Shown in pieces: positions 1 to 9,211 of a stretch of DNA of 64,000 bases. Source of the stretch: Haemophilus pittmaniae. GTDB lineage: Bacteria > Pseudomonadota > Gammaproteobacteria > Enterobacterales > Pasteurellaceae. The translations under genes were made by a program, and so were the position numbers. The notes below the pieces were generated by a model. That model ran no database searches and was not told where the DNA came from. It saw only the letters and a program-made list of their open reading frames with translations. Position 1 is the first letter of the stretch. Each line of letters starts with the position of its first letter. Location of the stretch: contig NZ_LT906463.1 of NCBI RefSeq assembly GCF_900186995.1, forward strand, positions 1,054,001 through 1,118,000. The letters run 5' to 3'.

Positions 1-2
1 AA

Positions 3-290
3 TTGAAAAAGCAAAGCGCACAACGTTTAATTTATTCTGATACTTTTGCAAAATTGCAACGTACGAAGAGCTTTAAGGATATTGAGGCAAAAGCTTTTAG
101 TGTTTATTCTGCTGGTATTGGCCAAGAAGATAGTATTGAGGTACAAGTCACTAAATATTCAAAAGATAAGTTTACGGTTGTTCAATTTGCAGACAAAAAG
201 TATGAAGGGCAATGTGTACGGAAGGATAAAGCCGACCATCAGTTCAATGGCTTTTTAGAAGCGCTTAAAGAACACTTTAAAGTGAAATAA
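3..290 (+). CDS. small hypothetical protein, possibly 5'-truncated by the window edge
   Basis: The reading frame is open to the left edge; the first usable start is a TTG at 3, so the true start may lie outside the window and no ribosome-binding site can be judged. The 95-residue product is lysine-rich, has no signal peptide and no membrane segment, and contains a single cysteine (in GQCVRK). It ends in FKVK. I do not recognise the family. It is followed by a hairpin and faces a convergent lipoprotein gene. The frame is probably real because it fills the space up to the hairpin and its composition is that of a soluble protein. Confidence 0.55.
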   Translation: MKKQSAQRLIYSDTFAKLQRTKSFKDIEAKAFSVYSAGIGQEDSIEVQVTKYSKDKFTVVQFADKKYEGQCVRKDKADHQFNGFLEALKEHFKVK

Positions 291-297
291 AGCGGTT

Positions 298-319
298 AGC
301 CTCTTAACGATAAGAGGCT
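298..319. terminator. hairpin between convergent genes
   Basis: A perfect 9 bp stem, AGCCTCTTA and TAAGAGGCT around an ACGA loop, lies between the two convergent genes ending at 290 and 324. The T-tract is poor on both strands, so it may be a weak bidirectional terminator. Confidence 0.5.
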
Positions 320-323
320 ATGT

Positions 324-839
324 TTACTTAATTTTATTTTTCTGTTTTGCTAATCTTTCATGCATTTCGTTAAGGGCATTTGGGTTATTCCCAAATGCTT
401 TCCCCGCATCTTGACAAACAGCGGCCGACATAAGGGATAAAGGGGAAATCTCATCTTTCATATCTGTACGCGTCGCTTTTTCCGGGATATCTAGCAATTT
501 TTCTCCCTTGGCAAAAAATTGGGTATATATTTCAAGTCGCTCGTCTACATTAAGTACGGATATTTTTTGGGCACAATTTAACGACATCAAATTTTTCATT
601 GATGTACCTTTCGTATCGGGATCAGACGAATTTATATTGGTTATTGTGTAATAGACCAATTCATTCGCATTATTTGGATTGATGCGAATACTTGATCTAT
701 CTAAATAAACCGGATTTTCGCCTGGTAATATCAGTAAAAATCTTCCTTGTCGAGATGTCTCCTGGACTTGTAACGATGACGTTTTCGAGCAGCTAACACA
801 AGTAAACAGAATGAGTATTAGTGCAATAAAATTTTTCAT
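324..839 (-). CDS. lipoprotein of the surface-adhesin protein E family
   Basis: A 171-residue secreted lipoprotein. The N-terminus is a lysine followed by a hydrophobic stretch and cysteines at 14 and 17; Cys17 (after V-S) is the likelier lipidation site, although a Cys at -3 is unusual. The layout resembles H. influenzae protein E: a V-Y-L-D-R-S-S-I strand (compare YYIDSESI), a central LNCAQ cysteine and a C-terminal AAVCQDAGKAFG motif (compare AAQIICANYGEAF), giving the two conserved cysteines of that fold. In H. influenzae protein E binds host vitronectin, laminin and plasminogen; ligand binding here is inference. The gene stands alone, convergent with the small ORF at 3-290. Confidence 0.65.
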   Translation of the reverse strand: MKNFIALILILFTCVSCSKTSSLQVQETSRQGRFLLILPGENPVYLDRSSIRINPNNANELVYYTITNINSSDPDTKGTSMKNLMSLNCAQKISVLNVDERLEIYTQFFAKGEKLLDIPEKATRTDMKDEISPLSLMSAAVCQDAGKAFGNNPNALNEMHERLAKQKNKIK

Positions 840-1005
840 AATAGACGTTCGTTATACGGAGAAAAATGGGGAATTAAGGTTCGGCATTCTATCATGTGAT
901 TAAATAAAAAATCGCCCCTCTTTCCCTTTCGTTCTAGCGATTTACGCGCTTTTCGGGTAGAATCCGCCAGTTAAATTTTATGATTTCGAGAAAACCAATC
1001 TGTTT

Positions 1006-2802
1006 ATGAAGAATATTCGCAACTTTTCTATTATTGCCCATATTGACCATGGTAAATCCACGCTTTCCGACCGTTTGATTCAAACCTGTGGAGGCCTTTC
1101 TGATCGAGAAATGGAGGCTCAGGTTTTAGATTCTATGGAACTTGAGCGTGAACGTGGAATTACCATTAAGGCCCAAAGTGTAACCTTAAATTATCAAGCT
1201 AAAGATGGCGAAACCTATCAATTAAACTTTATCGATACACCAGGACATGTGGACTTTTCCTATGAAGTGTCCCGTTCGCTTGCTGCTTGTGAGGGTGCAT
1301 TGTTAGTGGTGGATGCCGGACAGGGCGTGGAAGCGCAGACCCTGGCAAACTGCTATACAGCTATTGAAATGAATTTGGAAGTGGTGCCGATTTTAAACAA
1401 AATCGACTTACCCGCAGCCGATCCGGAACGAGTTGCTGAAGAAATTGAAGATATTGTGGGAATCGATGCCATGGATGCAGTGCGCTGCTCGGCGAAAACA
1501 GGTGTTGGTATCGAGGATGTACTAGAAGAAATTGTGGCGAAAATTCCGGCGCCGGAAGGTGATCCTAATGCGCCATTGCAAGCTCTCATTATTGACTCTT
1601 GGTTTGACAACTACTTAGGTGTAGTGTCTTTGGTTCGAATTAAGAATGGTGTATTGCGTAAGGGCGATAAGATCAAAGTGATGTCCACAGGACAGGCTTA
1701 CAACGTGGATCGTTTAGGCATTTTCACCCCGAAACAAGAGGACACAACGGTGTTAAATACCGGCGAAGTTGGTTGGGTTGTGTGTGCGATTAAAGATATT
1801 TTAGGCGCACCAGTAGGCGATACCTTAACTCATCAACATAATCCGGCAAGCCACGTGTTACCGGGCTTTAAAAAAGTAAAACCACAGGTGTATGCAGGAC
1901 TCTTCCCGGTAAGCTCCGATGATTATGAGGCTTTCCGTGATGCCTTGGGTAAATTAAGTCTTAATGATGCTTCCTTGTTCTATGAACCAGAAAACTCTAC
2001 AGCTCTAGGCTTTGGTTTCCGTTGCGGTTTCTTAGGTCTTTTGCATATGGAGATCATTCAAGAGCGTTTGGAACGTGAATATGATCTTGATTTGATTACC
2101 ACTGCGCCGACAGTAATTTACGAAGTGGAAATGACCAATGGTGAAGTGATTTATGTGGATAGCCCGGCAAAATTGCCACCATTGAATAATATTTCGGAAA
2201 TTCGCGAGCCGATTGCTGAATGTAATATGTTAGTGCCACAGGAATTTTTGGGCAATGTGATAACCCTTTGTGTAGAAAAACGTGGGGTGCAAACCAATAT
2301 GGTGTATCACGGTAACCAAATCGCATTAACCTATGAAATTCCAATGGGCGAGGTGGTATTGGATTTCTTCGACCGTTTAAAATCTACCTCACGTGGTTAC
2401 GCTTCCTTGGATTATGGTTTCAAGCGCTTCCAAGCAGCCGATATGGTACGCGTAGATATTATGATTAATGGCGATCGTGTAGATGCTTTAGCGTTAATTG
2501 TCCATAAGGATAATGCGCCTTATCGCGGTCGTGAATTGGTTGAAAAAATGCGTGAACTCATTCCACGTCAACAATTCGATATCGCAATTCAAGCTGCGAT
2601 TGGTAATCATATAATTGCCCGTTCAACCGTTAAACAATTGCGTAAAAACGTATTGGCGAAATGTTATGGCGGTGACGTTAGCCGTAAGAAAAAACTCTTA
2701 CAGAAACAGAAAGAGGGTAAAAAACGGATGAAGTCCCTAGGTAACGTAGAAGTACCACAGGAAGCATTTTTAGCTATTTTGCATGTGGGGAAGGATAAGT
2801 AA
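1006..2802 (+). CDS. lepA: elongation factor 4 (LepA), ribosome back-translocating GTPase
   Basis: 598 residues, the normal LepA length. GTPase motifs are complete: AHIDHGKST (11-19), DTPGH (77-81) and NKID (131-134), followed by EF-G-like domains II, III and V and the LepA-specific C-terminal domain rich in lysines ([18 protein letters not shown]). LepA acts on stalled or mistranslocated ribosomes. First gene of a tight operon: its stop overlaps the lepB start by one base (TAATG). The start follows a TTTATG context without a strong Shine-Dalgarno sequence, but [14 protein letters not shown] is the conserved family N-terminus. Confidence 0.98.
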   Translation: MKNIRNFSIIAHIDHGKSTLSDRLIQTCGGLSDREMEAQVLDSMELERERGITIKAQSVTLNYQAKDGETYQLNFIDTPGHVDFSYEVSRSLAACEGALLVVDAGQGVEAQTLANCYTAIEMNLEVVPILNKIDLPAADPERVAEEIEDIVGIDAMDAVRCSAKTGVGIEDVLEEIVAKIPAPEGDPNAPLQALIIDSWFDNYLGVVSLVRIKNGVLRKGDKIKVMSTGQAYNVDRLGIFTPKQEDTTVLNTGEVGWVVCAIKDILGAPVGDTLTHQHNPASHVLPGFKKVKPQVYAGLFPVSSDDYEAFRDALGKLSLNDASLFYEPENSTALGFGFRCGFLGLLHMEIIQERLEREYDLDLITTAPTVIYEVEMTNGEVIYVDSPAKLPPLNNISEIREPIAECNMLVPQEFLGNVITLCVEKRGVQTNMVYHGNQIALTYEIPMGEVVLDFFDRLKSTSRGYASLDYGFKRFQAADMVRVDIMINGDRVDALALIVHKDNAPYRGRELVEKMRELIPRQQFDIAIQAAIGNHIIARSTVKQLRKNVLAKCYGGDVSRKKKLLQKQKEGKKRMKSLGNVEVPQEAFLAILHVGKDK

Positions 2803-3854
2803 TGAAGTCAAATGTATTTTTTGTGTTGTTGCTGATCGTCGGATTTATTGCCTGGAAGGTTTTAGACTCCTATCAGCTGCCAAACACCTTTAGTATTCTG
2901 TTATTAGTACTTACTGTTATTTGTGGTGTATTTTGGTGTTATCAACGCTTTGTTGATGCACCGCATCGCCGTCGTCAAATCGCCCGTGCCGAACAACGTT
3001 CAGGAAAAAGTTTGAGTGATGAGGAAAAATTAGCGGTAGCCCCAATTTCCGAAGGTAGTGAATTTCTTTCATCATTATTTCCTGTATTAGCATTGGTGTT
3101 TTTGGTGCGCTCTTTTTTATTTGAGCCATTCCAAATTCCTTCCGGTTCCATGGAATCTACGTTGCGAGTTGGTGACTTTTTAGTCGTGAATAAATATGCC
3201 TACGGGGTTAAAGATCCGATTTTGCAAAATACCTTAATTGAAGGAAATAAACCGCAACGTGGTGATGTGATTGTGTTTAAAGCTCCGCAGCAGGCATTGT
3301 TGCGTACCGCATTAGGTTCAGGTCGCGCCGCCTATGCAGATAACCTAGCTTTAACCGAGAAACATAACATGTCCGGGGTTGATTATATTAAACGAATTGT
3401 CGGTATTGGTGGCGATCGTATTAGTTTTGATATCGATAGCAAACATCTCACTATTACCTACGGTAAAGACGGTAAACCTTGTGAAGTCGCTTGCCAAACC
3501 CATAGTTTTGAATATCAACCACAACCAGCGAATCCGGACTTTCCAAATGACTTGGAATTTATTGAGGTTGGCGATGTGACCCATGCCATTTTGTTAGATC
3601 CTTATCGTCGTTATTCCGGTATGGAATTTTATCCACAAGATGATTTACCGGCTGGTGAGTGGGTTGTACCGGAAGGTCAATATTTTGTCATGGGAGATAA
3701 CCGCGATCACAGCGATGATAGCCGTTTTTGGGGTTTTGTACCGGAACGCAATATCGTTGGTAAAGCGACCTATATTTGGATGAGTTTGGATAAACAAGCG
3801 AATGAATGGCCAACAGGATTCCGTTTCGAGCGTTTCTTCAAAAGAATTAATTAG
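2802..3854 (+). CDS. lepB: signal peptidase I
   Basis: Inner-membrane serine protease that removes Sec/Tat signal peptides from exported proteins. 350 residues. Two N-terminal membrane segments (about 4-20 and 28-46), a basic cytoplasmic loop, a further hydrophobic stretch at about 90-108, then the periplasmic catalytic domain. The Ser/Lys dyad is visible: Ser116 in PSGSMEST and Lys197 in [11 protein letters not shown]; the [11 protein letters not shown] box is near the C-terminus. Overlaps lepA by one base and is followed after two bases by rnc, so the four genes lepA-lepB-rnc-era are cotranscribed. Confidence 0.98.
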   Translation: MKSNVFFVLLLIVGFIAWKVLDSYQLPNTFSILLLVLTVICGVFWCYQRFVDAPHRRRQIARAEQRSGKSLSDEEKLAVAPISEGSEFLSSLFPVLALVFLVRSFLFEPFQIPSGSMESTLRVGDFLVVNKYAYGVKDPILQNTLIEGNKPQRGDVIVFKAPQQALLRTALGSGRAAYADNLALTEKHNMSGVDYIKRIVGIGGDRISFDIDSKHLTITYGKDGKPCEVACQTHSFEYQPQPANPDFPNDLEFIEVGDVTHAILLDPYRRYSGMEFYPQDDLPAGEWVVPEGQYFVMGDNRDHSDDSRFWGFVPERNIVGKATYIWMSLDKQANEWPTGFRFERFFKRIN

Positions 3855-3856
3855 TC

Positions 3857-4564
3857 ATGAGTGCATTAGATAGATTAGAACGAAAAATCGGTTATCACTT
3901 CGCTACTCAGGACCTTTTAAAATTGGCGCTGACGCACCGTAGTGCCGCCCATCATCACAATGAGCGTTTGGAATTTTTAGGTGATTCTATTCTGAATTAT
4001 GTGATTGCCGAAGCCTTATATCAACGCTTTCCTCGTTGTAATGAGGGGGAATTAAGCCGCATGCGTGCCACTTTGGTACGCGAGCCTACCTTAGCCATTT
4101 TGGCGCGGGATTTTACGTTAGGCGACTATATGAAGCTTGGTTCCGGTGAATTAAAAAGCGGTGGATTCCGTCGGGAATCGATTCTTGCCGACTGCGTTGA
4201 AGCGATTATCGGAGCCATGTCCTTGGATAGTAATTTTGAAGCCGCAGCAAATGTTGTGCGGACTTGGTATCAAAAGATGTTGGCGGAAATCAAGCCGGGC
4301 GATAATCAAAAAGATCCAAAAACGCGTCTGCAGGAATATTTGCAGGCCAAACGTTTTCCATTACCGACCTATGAAGTCATTGATATTCAAGGGGAGGCCC
4401 ATTGTCAGGAATTTACCGTGCGTTGTACGGTAAACGAAGATAATAAAGGGGCTAAACCGACTAAATTGGCAGATAATGACAGCTTCGTCGCGAAGGGGAG
4501 CAGCCGGCGTAAAGCCGAACAGGCTGCTGCCGAACAAATCCTTAAGCTACTGGAGATAAACTAA
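3857..4564 (+). CDS. rnc: ribonuclease III
   Basis: Endonuclease cutting double-stranded RNA, needed for 16S/23S rRNA processing and regulation of some mRNAs. 235 residues. The signature ERLEFLGDS (36-44) carries metal-binding acidic residues, and the second acidic cluster lies in [11 protein letters not shown]. The C-terminal double-stranded-RNA-binding domain (from about 155) ends with the typical [19 protein letters not shown] follows the lepB stop by two bases and the stop codon overlaps the era start by one base (TAATG), so rnc and era are translationally coupled, as in most proteobacteria. Confidence 0.98.
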   Translation: MSALDRLERKIGYHFATQDLLKLALTHRSAAHHHNERLEFLGDSILNYVIAEALYQRFPRCNEGELSRMRATLVREPTLAILARDFTLGDYMKLGSGELKSGGFRRESILADCVEAIIGAMSLDSNFEAAANVVRTWYQKMLAEIKPGDNQKDPKTRLQEYLQAKRFPLPTYEVIDIQGEAHCQEFTVRCTVNEDNKGAKPTKLADNDSFVAKGSSRRKAEQAAAEQILKLLEIN

Positions 4565-5466
4565 TGACAGCAAACGAAACCTATTGCGGCTTTATCGCCA
4601 TTGTTGGACGGCCTAACGTGGGCAAATCCACTTTGCTTAATAAGATTTTAGGGCAAAAAATTTCAATTACTTCACGTAAAGCACAAACCACCCGTCACCG
4701 CATTGTTGGTATTAAAACGGAAGGAGCATATCAGGAGATCTATGTGGATACTCCAGGGTTGCATATCGAAGAAAAACGTGCGATTAACCGCTTAATGAAT
4801 CGTGCGGCCAGTTCCGCTATCGGTGATGTGGATCTGATTATTTTCGTGGTAGATGGTACCCATTGGACTACTGACGATGAAATGGTCTTGAACAAATTAC
4901 GTAATGCCAAAACCCCGGTGTTGTTGGCTATCAATAAAGTGGACAATATTAAAAACAAAGACGAGCTCCTGCCGTTTATTACCGAGTTAACCGCGAAATA
5001 TGATTTTGCCCATGTGATTCCCATGTCTGCTGAAAAGGGCACTAACGTGGATGAAATTGAGAAAATTGTGCGCCAATCCTTGCGTGTCGGTGTGCATCAT
5101 TTTCCTGAGGATTATGTCACTGACCGCTCACAGCGTTTTATGGCTTCGGAAATTATTCGTGAAAAACTCATGCGTTTTACTGGTGATGAATTGCCTTATT
5201 CCGTTACTGTGGAGATTGAGCAGTTTAAAGTAAATGAACGTGGTACCTATGAGATCAATGGCTTGATTTTAGTGGAACGTGAAGGGCAAAAGAAAATGGT
5301 CATCGGCCACCATGGTCAAAAGATCAAAACCATTGGTACCGAAGCTCGAGCCGATATGGAACGGCTTTTCGATAATAAGGTTCACCTTGAACTCTGGGTT
5401 AAAGTGAAATCCGGTTGGGCAGATGATGAACGGGCGTTGAGAAGCTTAGGCTATATGGACGATTAG
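4564..5466 (+). CDS. era: GTPase Era, 30S ribosome assembly factor
   Basis: Binds the 3' end of 16S rRNA and promotes 30S maturation. 300 residues: P-loop GRPNVGKST (15-23), DTPG (62-65), NKVD (about 125), SAEKG, and a C-terminal KH RNA-binding domain with [13 protein letters not shown]. Overlaps rnc by one base. In many relatives recO follows era; here there is a terminator and then the convergent priC gene, so recO has been separated from this operon. Confidence 0.98.
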   Translation: MTANETYCGFIAIVGRPNVGKSTLLNKILGQKISITSRKAQTTRHRIVGIKTEGAYQEIYVDTPGLHIEEKRAINRLMNRAASSAIGDVDLIIFVVDGTHWTTDDEMVLNKLRNAKTPVLLAINKVDNIKNKDELLPFITELTAKYDFAHVIPMSAEKGTNVDEIEKIVRQSLRVGVHHFPEDYVTDRSQRFMASEIIREKLMRFTGDELPYSVTVEIEQFKVNERGTYEINGLILVEREGQKKMVIGHHGQKIKTIGTEARADMERLFDNKVHLELWVKVKSGWADDERALRSLGYMDD

Positions 5467-5555
5467 AAAGCATAGTTTCTATCTCTTATTTAAATTGATG
5501 CTTGCTTAGGCGATGTAATCAGTAACCCGACTCAAGCCAACAAGTTGGTATATTA

Positions 5556-5589
5556 AAAGCGGAAGGCCTTTCGGGCTTTCCGCTTTATT
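5556..5589. terminator. bidirectional terminator between era and priC
   Basis: The stem AAAGCGGAAGGCC pairs, with one small bulge, with GGGCTTTCCGCTTT around a TTTC loop. T-rich on the plus side, and A-rich upstream so that it also reads as a terminator on the minus strand. It separates the convergent era and priC genes. Confidence 0.8.
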
Positions 5590-5591
5590 TA

Positions 5592-6176
5592 TTATAGTAT
5601 TTCCTTTTCTGTTTTTTCTTCTTTAAATGCTAAATAGGCTTCTAATAATTCAATTGCATCAAGACATTTGGTGCGGCGCAGCTTGTATTGAGCCTTACGC
5701 TTTAATGCCAATTCACGGATAGCTTCATCATTGGCAAATTGTGCCGCATCACGGCATTCATCAATTTTCTCATTCAGCTGGCGTAAAGCCTCATAATATT
5801 TTTCCAAGCGTTCGCGCGGTGGTAGCTTATGTACCGGATCAGCTGCTTTGCTTGACTCGACAGGCTTGCTATTAATCGGATTTAACGGTGCGGTAGGTTT
5901 GCTTTTAGGACGTAAGGCATCACTTAACGCGGCACATTGTGCACTTAAACGGGTGGTAATAAAGGCGAATTGTTCTGCAGACAAGGTATCAAGGGATTTT
6001 AAATAGGCAAAGGTTTGTTCGATTTCCTGACGATAGAAAGCCAAGTCCTGAAAATCTTCGCTGAATAAACTCCGATCAAAACGCACAAAAATTGGCATTT
6101 TGCTATCGGTTGGAAAGGTTTGAAAAAGCGCCTGTAATTTTTCTTCCAAGCGTTGAATAAGCTGTTGTTGCTGCAT
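5592..6176 (-). CDS. priC: primosomal replication protein PriC
   Basis: PriC (N'') loads DnaB at stalled forks in the PriA-independent restart pathway. 194 residues, all-helical, highly charged, with the conserved RFDRSLF segment near the N-terminus and a C-terminal arginine/lysine-rich helix (KRKAQYKLRRTKCLDAIE) corresponding to the DNA/SSB-contacting part of E. coli PriC. Lies 37 bases after the antiporter gene. Its ATG directly follows the T-run of that gene's terminator, and the only Shine-Dalgarno-like word (GGGGA) is within the terminator stem. Confidence 0.85.
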   Translation of the reverse strand: MQQQQLIQRLEEKLQALFQTFPTDSKMPIFVRFDRSLFSEDFQDLAFYRQEIEQTFAYLKSLDTLSAEQFAFITTRLSAQCAALSDALRPKSKPTAPLNPINSKPVESSKAADPVHKLPPRERLEKYYEALRQLNEKIDECRDAAQFANDEAIRELALKRKAQYKLRRTKCLDAIELLEAYLAFKEEKTEKEIL

Positions 6177-6181
6177 AAAAA

Positions 6182-6208
6182 AATCCCCGCGGTTACGCGC
6201 GGGGATTA
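6182..6208 (-). terminator. intrinsic terminator of the antiporter gene, overlapping the priC ribosome-binding site
   Basis: On the minus strand AATCCCCGCG-CGTAA-CGCGGGGATT is followed by a run of seven T and immediately by the priC ATG. GGGGA in the descending stem is seven bases before that ATG, the right distance for a ribosome-binding site, so folding should both end transcription and hide the priC start. Confidence 0.85.
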
Positions 6209-6213
6209 TATGA

Positions 6214-7566
6214 TTAAAGCGTCATGGCGGCAATCCAACCAAAAAGCAACAACGGGATGTTGTAGTGAATAAAGGTTGGTACAACGGAGTCCCAAATATG
6301 GTCGTGTTTACCGTCCACGTTCAAGCCCGATGTCGGCCCAAGAGTGGAGTCGGAAGCCGGTGAACCCGCATCACCTAAGGCCGCAGCAACCCCCACGATG
6401 GAAATAGTCGCAAGCGGTGAAAAACCAAAGGATAAGCAAAGTGGGATATAAATTGAGGTAATAATCGGCACGGTAGAGAAGGAAGAGCCGATACCCATGG
6501 TAATCAATAAACCGACTAGCAACATTAAGAATGCAGCTACGCCACGGCTTTGCACCACACCATTGGAAAGGGAGTCAACCAATTCGGTTACACCTGTAGT
6601 CGTATTAATGACATTGGCAAAACCTGATGCAGCAATCATCACAAAACCGATCATTGCCATCAAGCGTAAACCTTGTTGGAAAATATCGTTACTTTCTTTC
6701 AAATGGAATACACCGGCAATCGCGAAAATAAATAAACCGACTAAACCACCGATAATGGTTGAACTGGTCACCAATTGAGTCGCGAAGGTCGCCACAATAG
6801 CAAATAAGCTGGCATAGATTTGGCGTGGCTGAATATTCGCAATATGCTGCTTAATTTCATCAGCCGTTGGTTCTGCTTGTGTTACTGCATATTCGCGTGG
6901 TTTGCGATAGCTGAAAAATACTGCCGTTAATAGGCCTAAAATCATCCCGGTTACCGGTAATGCCATTGCCAGAGAAACCTGTGCAACGTTGGTCGAGATA
7001 CCTAAAGAGGCACCCACCTGATTAATATTTTTCACCAAAATACTTTCGATAAAGATTTTCCCAAAACCCACCGGTAAAAGCATATAAGTTGCCGTCAAAC
7101 CAAAGGTTAGCACACAGGCAACTGCGCGACGGTCGATTTTAAGACGATTAAAAATCGCCAAAAGTGGAGGAATGACGATTGGAATAAAGGCGATGTGTAC
7201 CGGAATTAGGTTTTGTGAGGAAATGGCGAATAACACCAACACACCGAGCATCACATATTTAAAGATAGCTAAATTGTGGCCGCTTGGGGTTTTATTCATT
7301 TTGGTAATGATTTTATAAGCGATCAAATCGGTAATTCCCGATTTGGAAATCGCCACCGCAAAAGCACCTAACATAGCGTAGTTCATTGCCACTTCGGCAC
7401 CGCCACCTAAGCCACCGGTAAAGGCTTCGATGGTTTTACTCAAACCTAAATTACCTAGCAAACCGGCTGCTAAAGCCGAAATTACTAAGGAAATCACCAC
7501 ATTAATTCGTAATAGGCTTAGGACTAATAGAATAATAATCGAAAGCACCACGGGATTCGTTAGCAT
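6214..7566 (-). CDS. Na+/H+ antiporter-family membrane transporter of unknown substrate
   Basis: About 450 residues, almost entirely hydrophobic, with about 11-12 predicted membrane segments; family resemblance is to the NhaC/YuiF-like group of the ion-transporter superfamily (SGITDLIAY, GMGSSFSTVPI-type and GDAGSPASDSTLGPTSGLN segments). H. influenzae has a homologue beside rnt and gloA, as here. The start chosen is ATG at 7566 (protein MLTNPVVLS), preceded by AAGGAAC; an ATG 33 bases upstream would add 11 residues without a better site. The upstream leader carries a PurR-like operator and a terminator-like hairpin, suggesting purine-linked control. Substrate cannot be told from sequence. 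Confidence 0.8.
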   Translation of the reverse strand: MLTNPVVLSIIILLVLSLLRINVVISLVISALAAGLLGNLGLSKTIEAFTGGLGGGAEVAMNYAMLGAFAVAISKSGITDLIAYKIITKMNKTPSGHNLAIFKYVMLGVLVLFAISSQNLIPVHIAFIPIVIPPLLAIFNRLKIDRRAVACVLTFGLTATYMLLPVGFGKIFIESILVKNINQVGASLGISTNVAQVSLAMALPVTGMILGLLTAVFFSYRKPREYAVTQAEPTADEIKQHIANIQPRQIYASLFAIVATFATQLVTSSTIIGGLVGLFIFAIAGVFHLKESNDIFQQGLRLMAMIGFVMIAASGFANVINTTTGVTELVDSLSNGVVQSRGVAAFLMLLVGLLITMGIGSSFSTVPIITSIYIPLCLSFGFSPLATISIVGVAAALGDAGSPASDSTLGPTSGLNVDGKHDHIWDSVVPTFIHYNIPLLLFGWIAAMTL

Positions 7567-7588
7567 TGTTTGTTCCTTAAAGTAACAG

Positions 7589-7614
7589 AAAAGCCCCAAG
7601 AGAGCTTAAGGGGC
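7589..7614 (-). terminator. terminator-like hairpin in the antiporter mRNA leader (possible attenuator)
   Basis: On the minus strand GCCCC...GGGGC closes a hairpin with an inner AAG/CTT stem and is followed by TTTTCTG, ending about 23 bases before the ATG at 7566. It could be an attenuator; no leader peptide was identified. Confidence 0.45.
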
Positions 7615-7642
7615 GGGGAATACGGGGTTAAGTTACGGGAAA

Positions 7643-7658
7643 ATGCAAACGATTGCAA
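7643..7658 (-). promoter_or_regulatory. PurR-like operator
   Basis: ATGCAAACGATTGCAA matches the PurR consensus ANGCAANCGNTTNCNT at 11 of 12 defined positions. On the minus strand it overlaps a possible -35 (TTGCAA) with TAACTT 17 bases further on. Position fits repression of the antiporter gene. Confidence 0.5.
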
Positions 7659-7690
7659 GGCATCCCGCACCTTTTGTCAGAGGCTTTTAC

Positions 7691-7772
7691 AAAAACGCCC
7701 CCGTGAAAAAATACGTTTTCTTAAAAATGGCATCTAATCCATTGATTTTATTAGGGTTGGTTGCAAAAAGAG
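7691..7772 (+). repeat. dispersed intergenic repeat, copy A
   Basis: Begins AAAAACGCCCCC, has TACGTTTTCTTAAAAAT in the middle and CCATTGATTTTATTAGGG near its end. It lies between rnt and the antiporter gene. Same family as copies at 8950, 13240, 38096, 44234 and 58679. Confidence 0.8.
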
Positions 7773-7797
7773 AAAGGCGGGCAGTAATCCCGCTTTA
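7772..7797 (-). terminator. intrinsic terminator after rnt
   Basis: On the minus strand AAAGCGGGATTACTGCCCGCCTTT is followed by CTCTTTTT, directly downstream of the rnt stop at 7800. Stem GCGGG/CCCGC. Confidence 0.8.
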
Positions 7798-7799
7798 AC

Positions 7800-8471
7800 T
7801 TACTCTTGTTCGGGCGTCGATGGATTTTCCGCTAGATGGGGAAAACCACCGAGTGCTTTGAGATGATTGACCATATAGCAAAATAGTTCGGCGGTTCGCT
7901 CAGTATCGTACAGCGCAGAGTGTGCCTGTTTGCCATCAAAGGGAATGTGTGCGGCTTGGCAGGCTTTCACTAACACCGTCTGACCGAACATCAAACCCGC
8001 TAGACTGGCCGTATCGAACATTCCAAATGGATGGAACGGATTGCGCTTCACACCGGTACGCTCAGCTGCCGCCATAACAAAGCTTTGGTCAAAAGCCGCG
8101 TTATGCGCCACGATAATCGAACGCTGACAATCCGCCGCTTTTTGCGCCCGCCGCACCATTTGGAATAATCCGGTGATGGCATCCAGTTCAGATACTGCGC
8201 CACGCAGCGGATTATGAATATCAATGCCGTTAAATTTTAATGAATCGGGATTGATATTGGCGCCGGCAAAGGGTTCGATATGAAAATGGCATTTTTGATC
8301 AGGTTGTAAATTACCATTTTCATCCATTTTTAAGGTGATGGCCGCCAACTCTAAGAGTGCATCGGTTTGCGCATTAAAACCGGCGGTTTCCACGTCGATA
8401 ATGACCGGGAAATAACCGCGAAAGCGATTTTTTAATTGGTGATAGTAAGGGATTTCGGCACTTTCTGACAC
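7800..8471 (-). CDS. rnt: ribonuclease T
   Basis: DEDD-family 3'-5' exoribonuclease trimming tRNA and other stable RNA 3' ends (tRNA CCA turnover, 5S and 23S maturation). 223 residues. All five catalytic positions are visible: Asp26 and Glu28 (VIDVETAGF), Asp128 (HNAAFDQS), His184 and Asp189 (HSALYDTE). Ten bases after gloA on the same strand, so the two form a pair; their functions are unrelated but the pairing is kept in H. influenzae. Confidence 0.97.
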   Translation of the reverse strand: MSESAEIPYYHQLKNRFRGYFPVIIDVETAGFNAQTDALLELAAITLKMDENGNLQPDQKCHFHIEPFAGANINPDSLKFNGIDIHNPLRGAVSELDAITGLFQMVRRAQKAADCQRSIIVAHNAAFDQSFVMAAAERTGVKRNPFHPFGMFDTASLAGLMFGQTVLVKACQAAHIPFDGKQAHSALYDTERTAELFCYMVNHLKALGGFPHLAENPSTPEQE

Positions 8472-8481
8472 GTGCGCTCCT

Positions 8482-8889
8482 TTAGTTGCCTAGAGCTGCT
8501 TTGGCACTTTTGTTTTCAATAAATTCGATTTTGTAGCCGTCCGGATCTTCTACAAAAGCGATGACGGTGTTGCCACCTTTAACCGGCCCAGCTTCGCGGG
8601 TGACTTTGCCGCCACTGGCACGCACCGCCTCGCAGGTGGCGTAAATGTCATCGACTCCGATCGCGATATGCCCGTAAGCCGTACCAAGCTCGTATTCACT
8701 GACGCCCCAGTTATAAGTCAGTTCAAGCACAGATGCTTTGTCCTCATCATCGTAGCCTAAGAATGCCAAAGAATATTGATATTCCGGATTTTCGCTAGTG
8801 CGCAATAAACGCATGCCTAACACTTCTTGATAAAACTTAATGGAGCGCTCTAAATCGCCGACCCGTAACATGGTATGTAAAATTCGCAT
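8482..8889 (-). CDS. gloA: lactoylglutathione lyase (glyoxalase I)
   Basis: Converts the hemithioacetal of methylglyoxal and glutathione to S-lactoylglutathione. 135 residues, the same length as E. coli GloA, and all four metal ligands fall at identical numbers: His5, Glu56, His74 and Glu122. Preceded by a good ribosome-binding site (CCAGGAGG on the minus strand). Upstream is an intergenic region shared with the divergent organophosphate antiporter and containing repeat copy B. Confidence 0.97.
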   Translation of the reverse strand: MRILHTMLRVGDLERSIKFYQEVLGMRLLRTSENPEYQYSLAFLGYDDEDKASVLELTYNWGVSEYELGTAYGHIAIGVDDIYATCEAVRASGGKVTREAGPVKGGNTVIAFVEDPDGYKIEFIENKSAKAALGN

Positions 8890-8949
8890 AATAACCTCCT
8901 GGGAATGAAAATGGCGCGGATTATAGCACAGAATTAGTCTGACTAAGAC

Positions 8950-9035
8950 GAAAACTCAGTTTTTAAATCAAATATTAATAAAATCAATGGGTTGGATGCT
9001 GTTTTTGAGAAAACGTATTTTTTGGAGAGGGCGTT
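8950..9035 (-). repeat. dispersed intergenic repeat, copy B
   Basis: Read on the minus strand: TAACGCCCTC, then TACGTTTTCTCAAAAAC, then CCCATTGATTTTATTA. It is the closest relative of copy A and lies in the roughly 320-base divergent gloA/antiporter intergenic region, of which it fills about a quarter. I saw no other clear feature in that region. Confidence 0.8.
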
Positions 9036-9211
9036 AGTAGGAAAAATTGACGGAGAGCATGTTATTCGGAAAATTTGGTTAATTCCTACTCATTTAGTGC
9101 GATAAGAGTCAAGAAAATATTTATTTTGAAAAAAGCTTTTGTTATTTTGCGCCAGTCCGACCCTTTTAAGGTATGACAATTCATTTATTAACCATTTCAG
9201 GAGAGCACAAG

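Noticed and set aside
7691..9035. rnt-gloA pair flanked by inverted copies of the repeat, looking like a composite transposon
   Set aside because: H. influenzae has the same antiporter-rnt-gloA order, so the block is ancestral; the flanking copies are independent members of a dispersed family without terminal inverted repeats.
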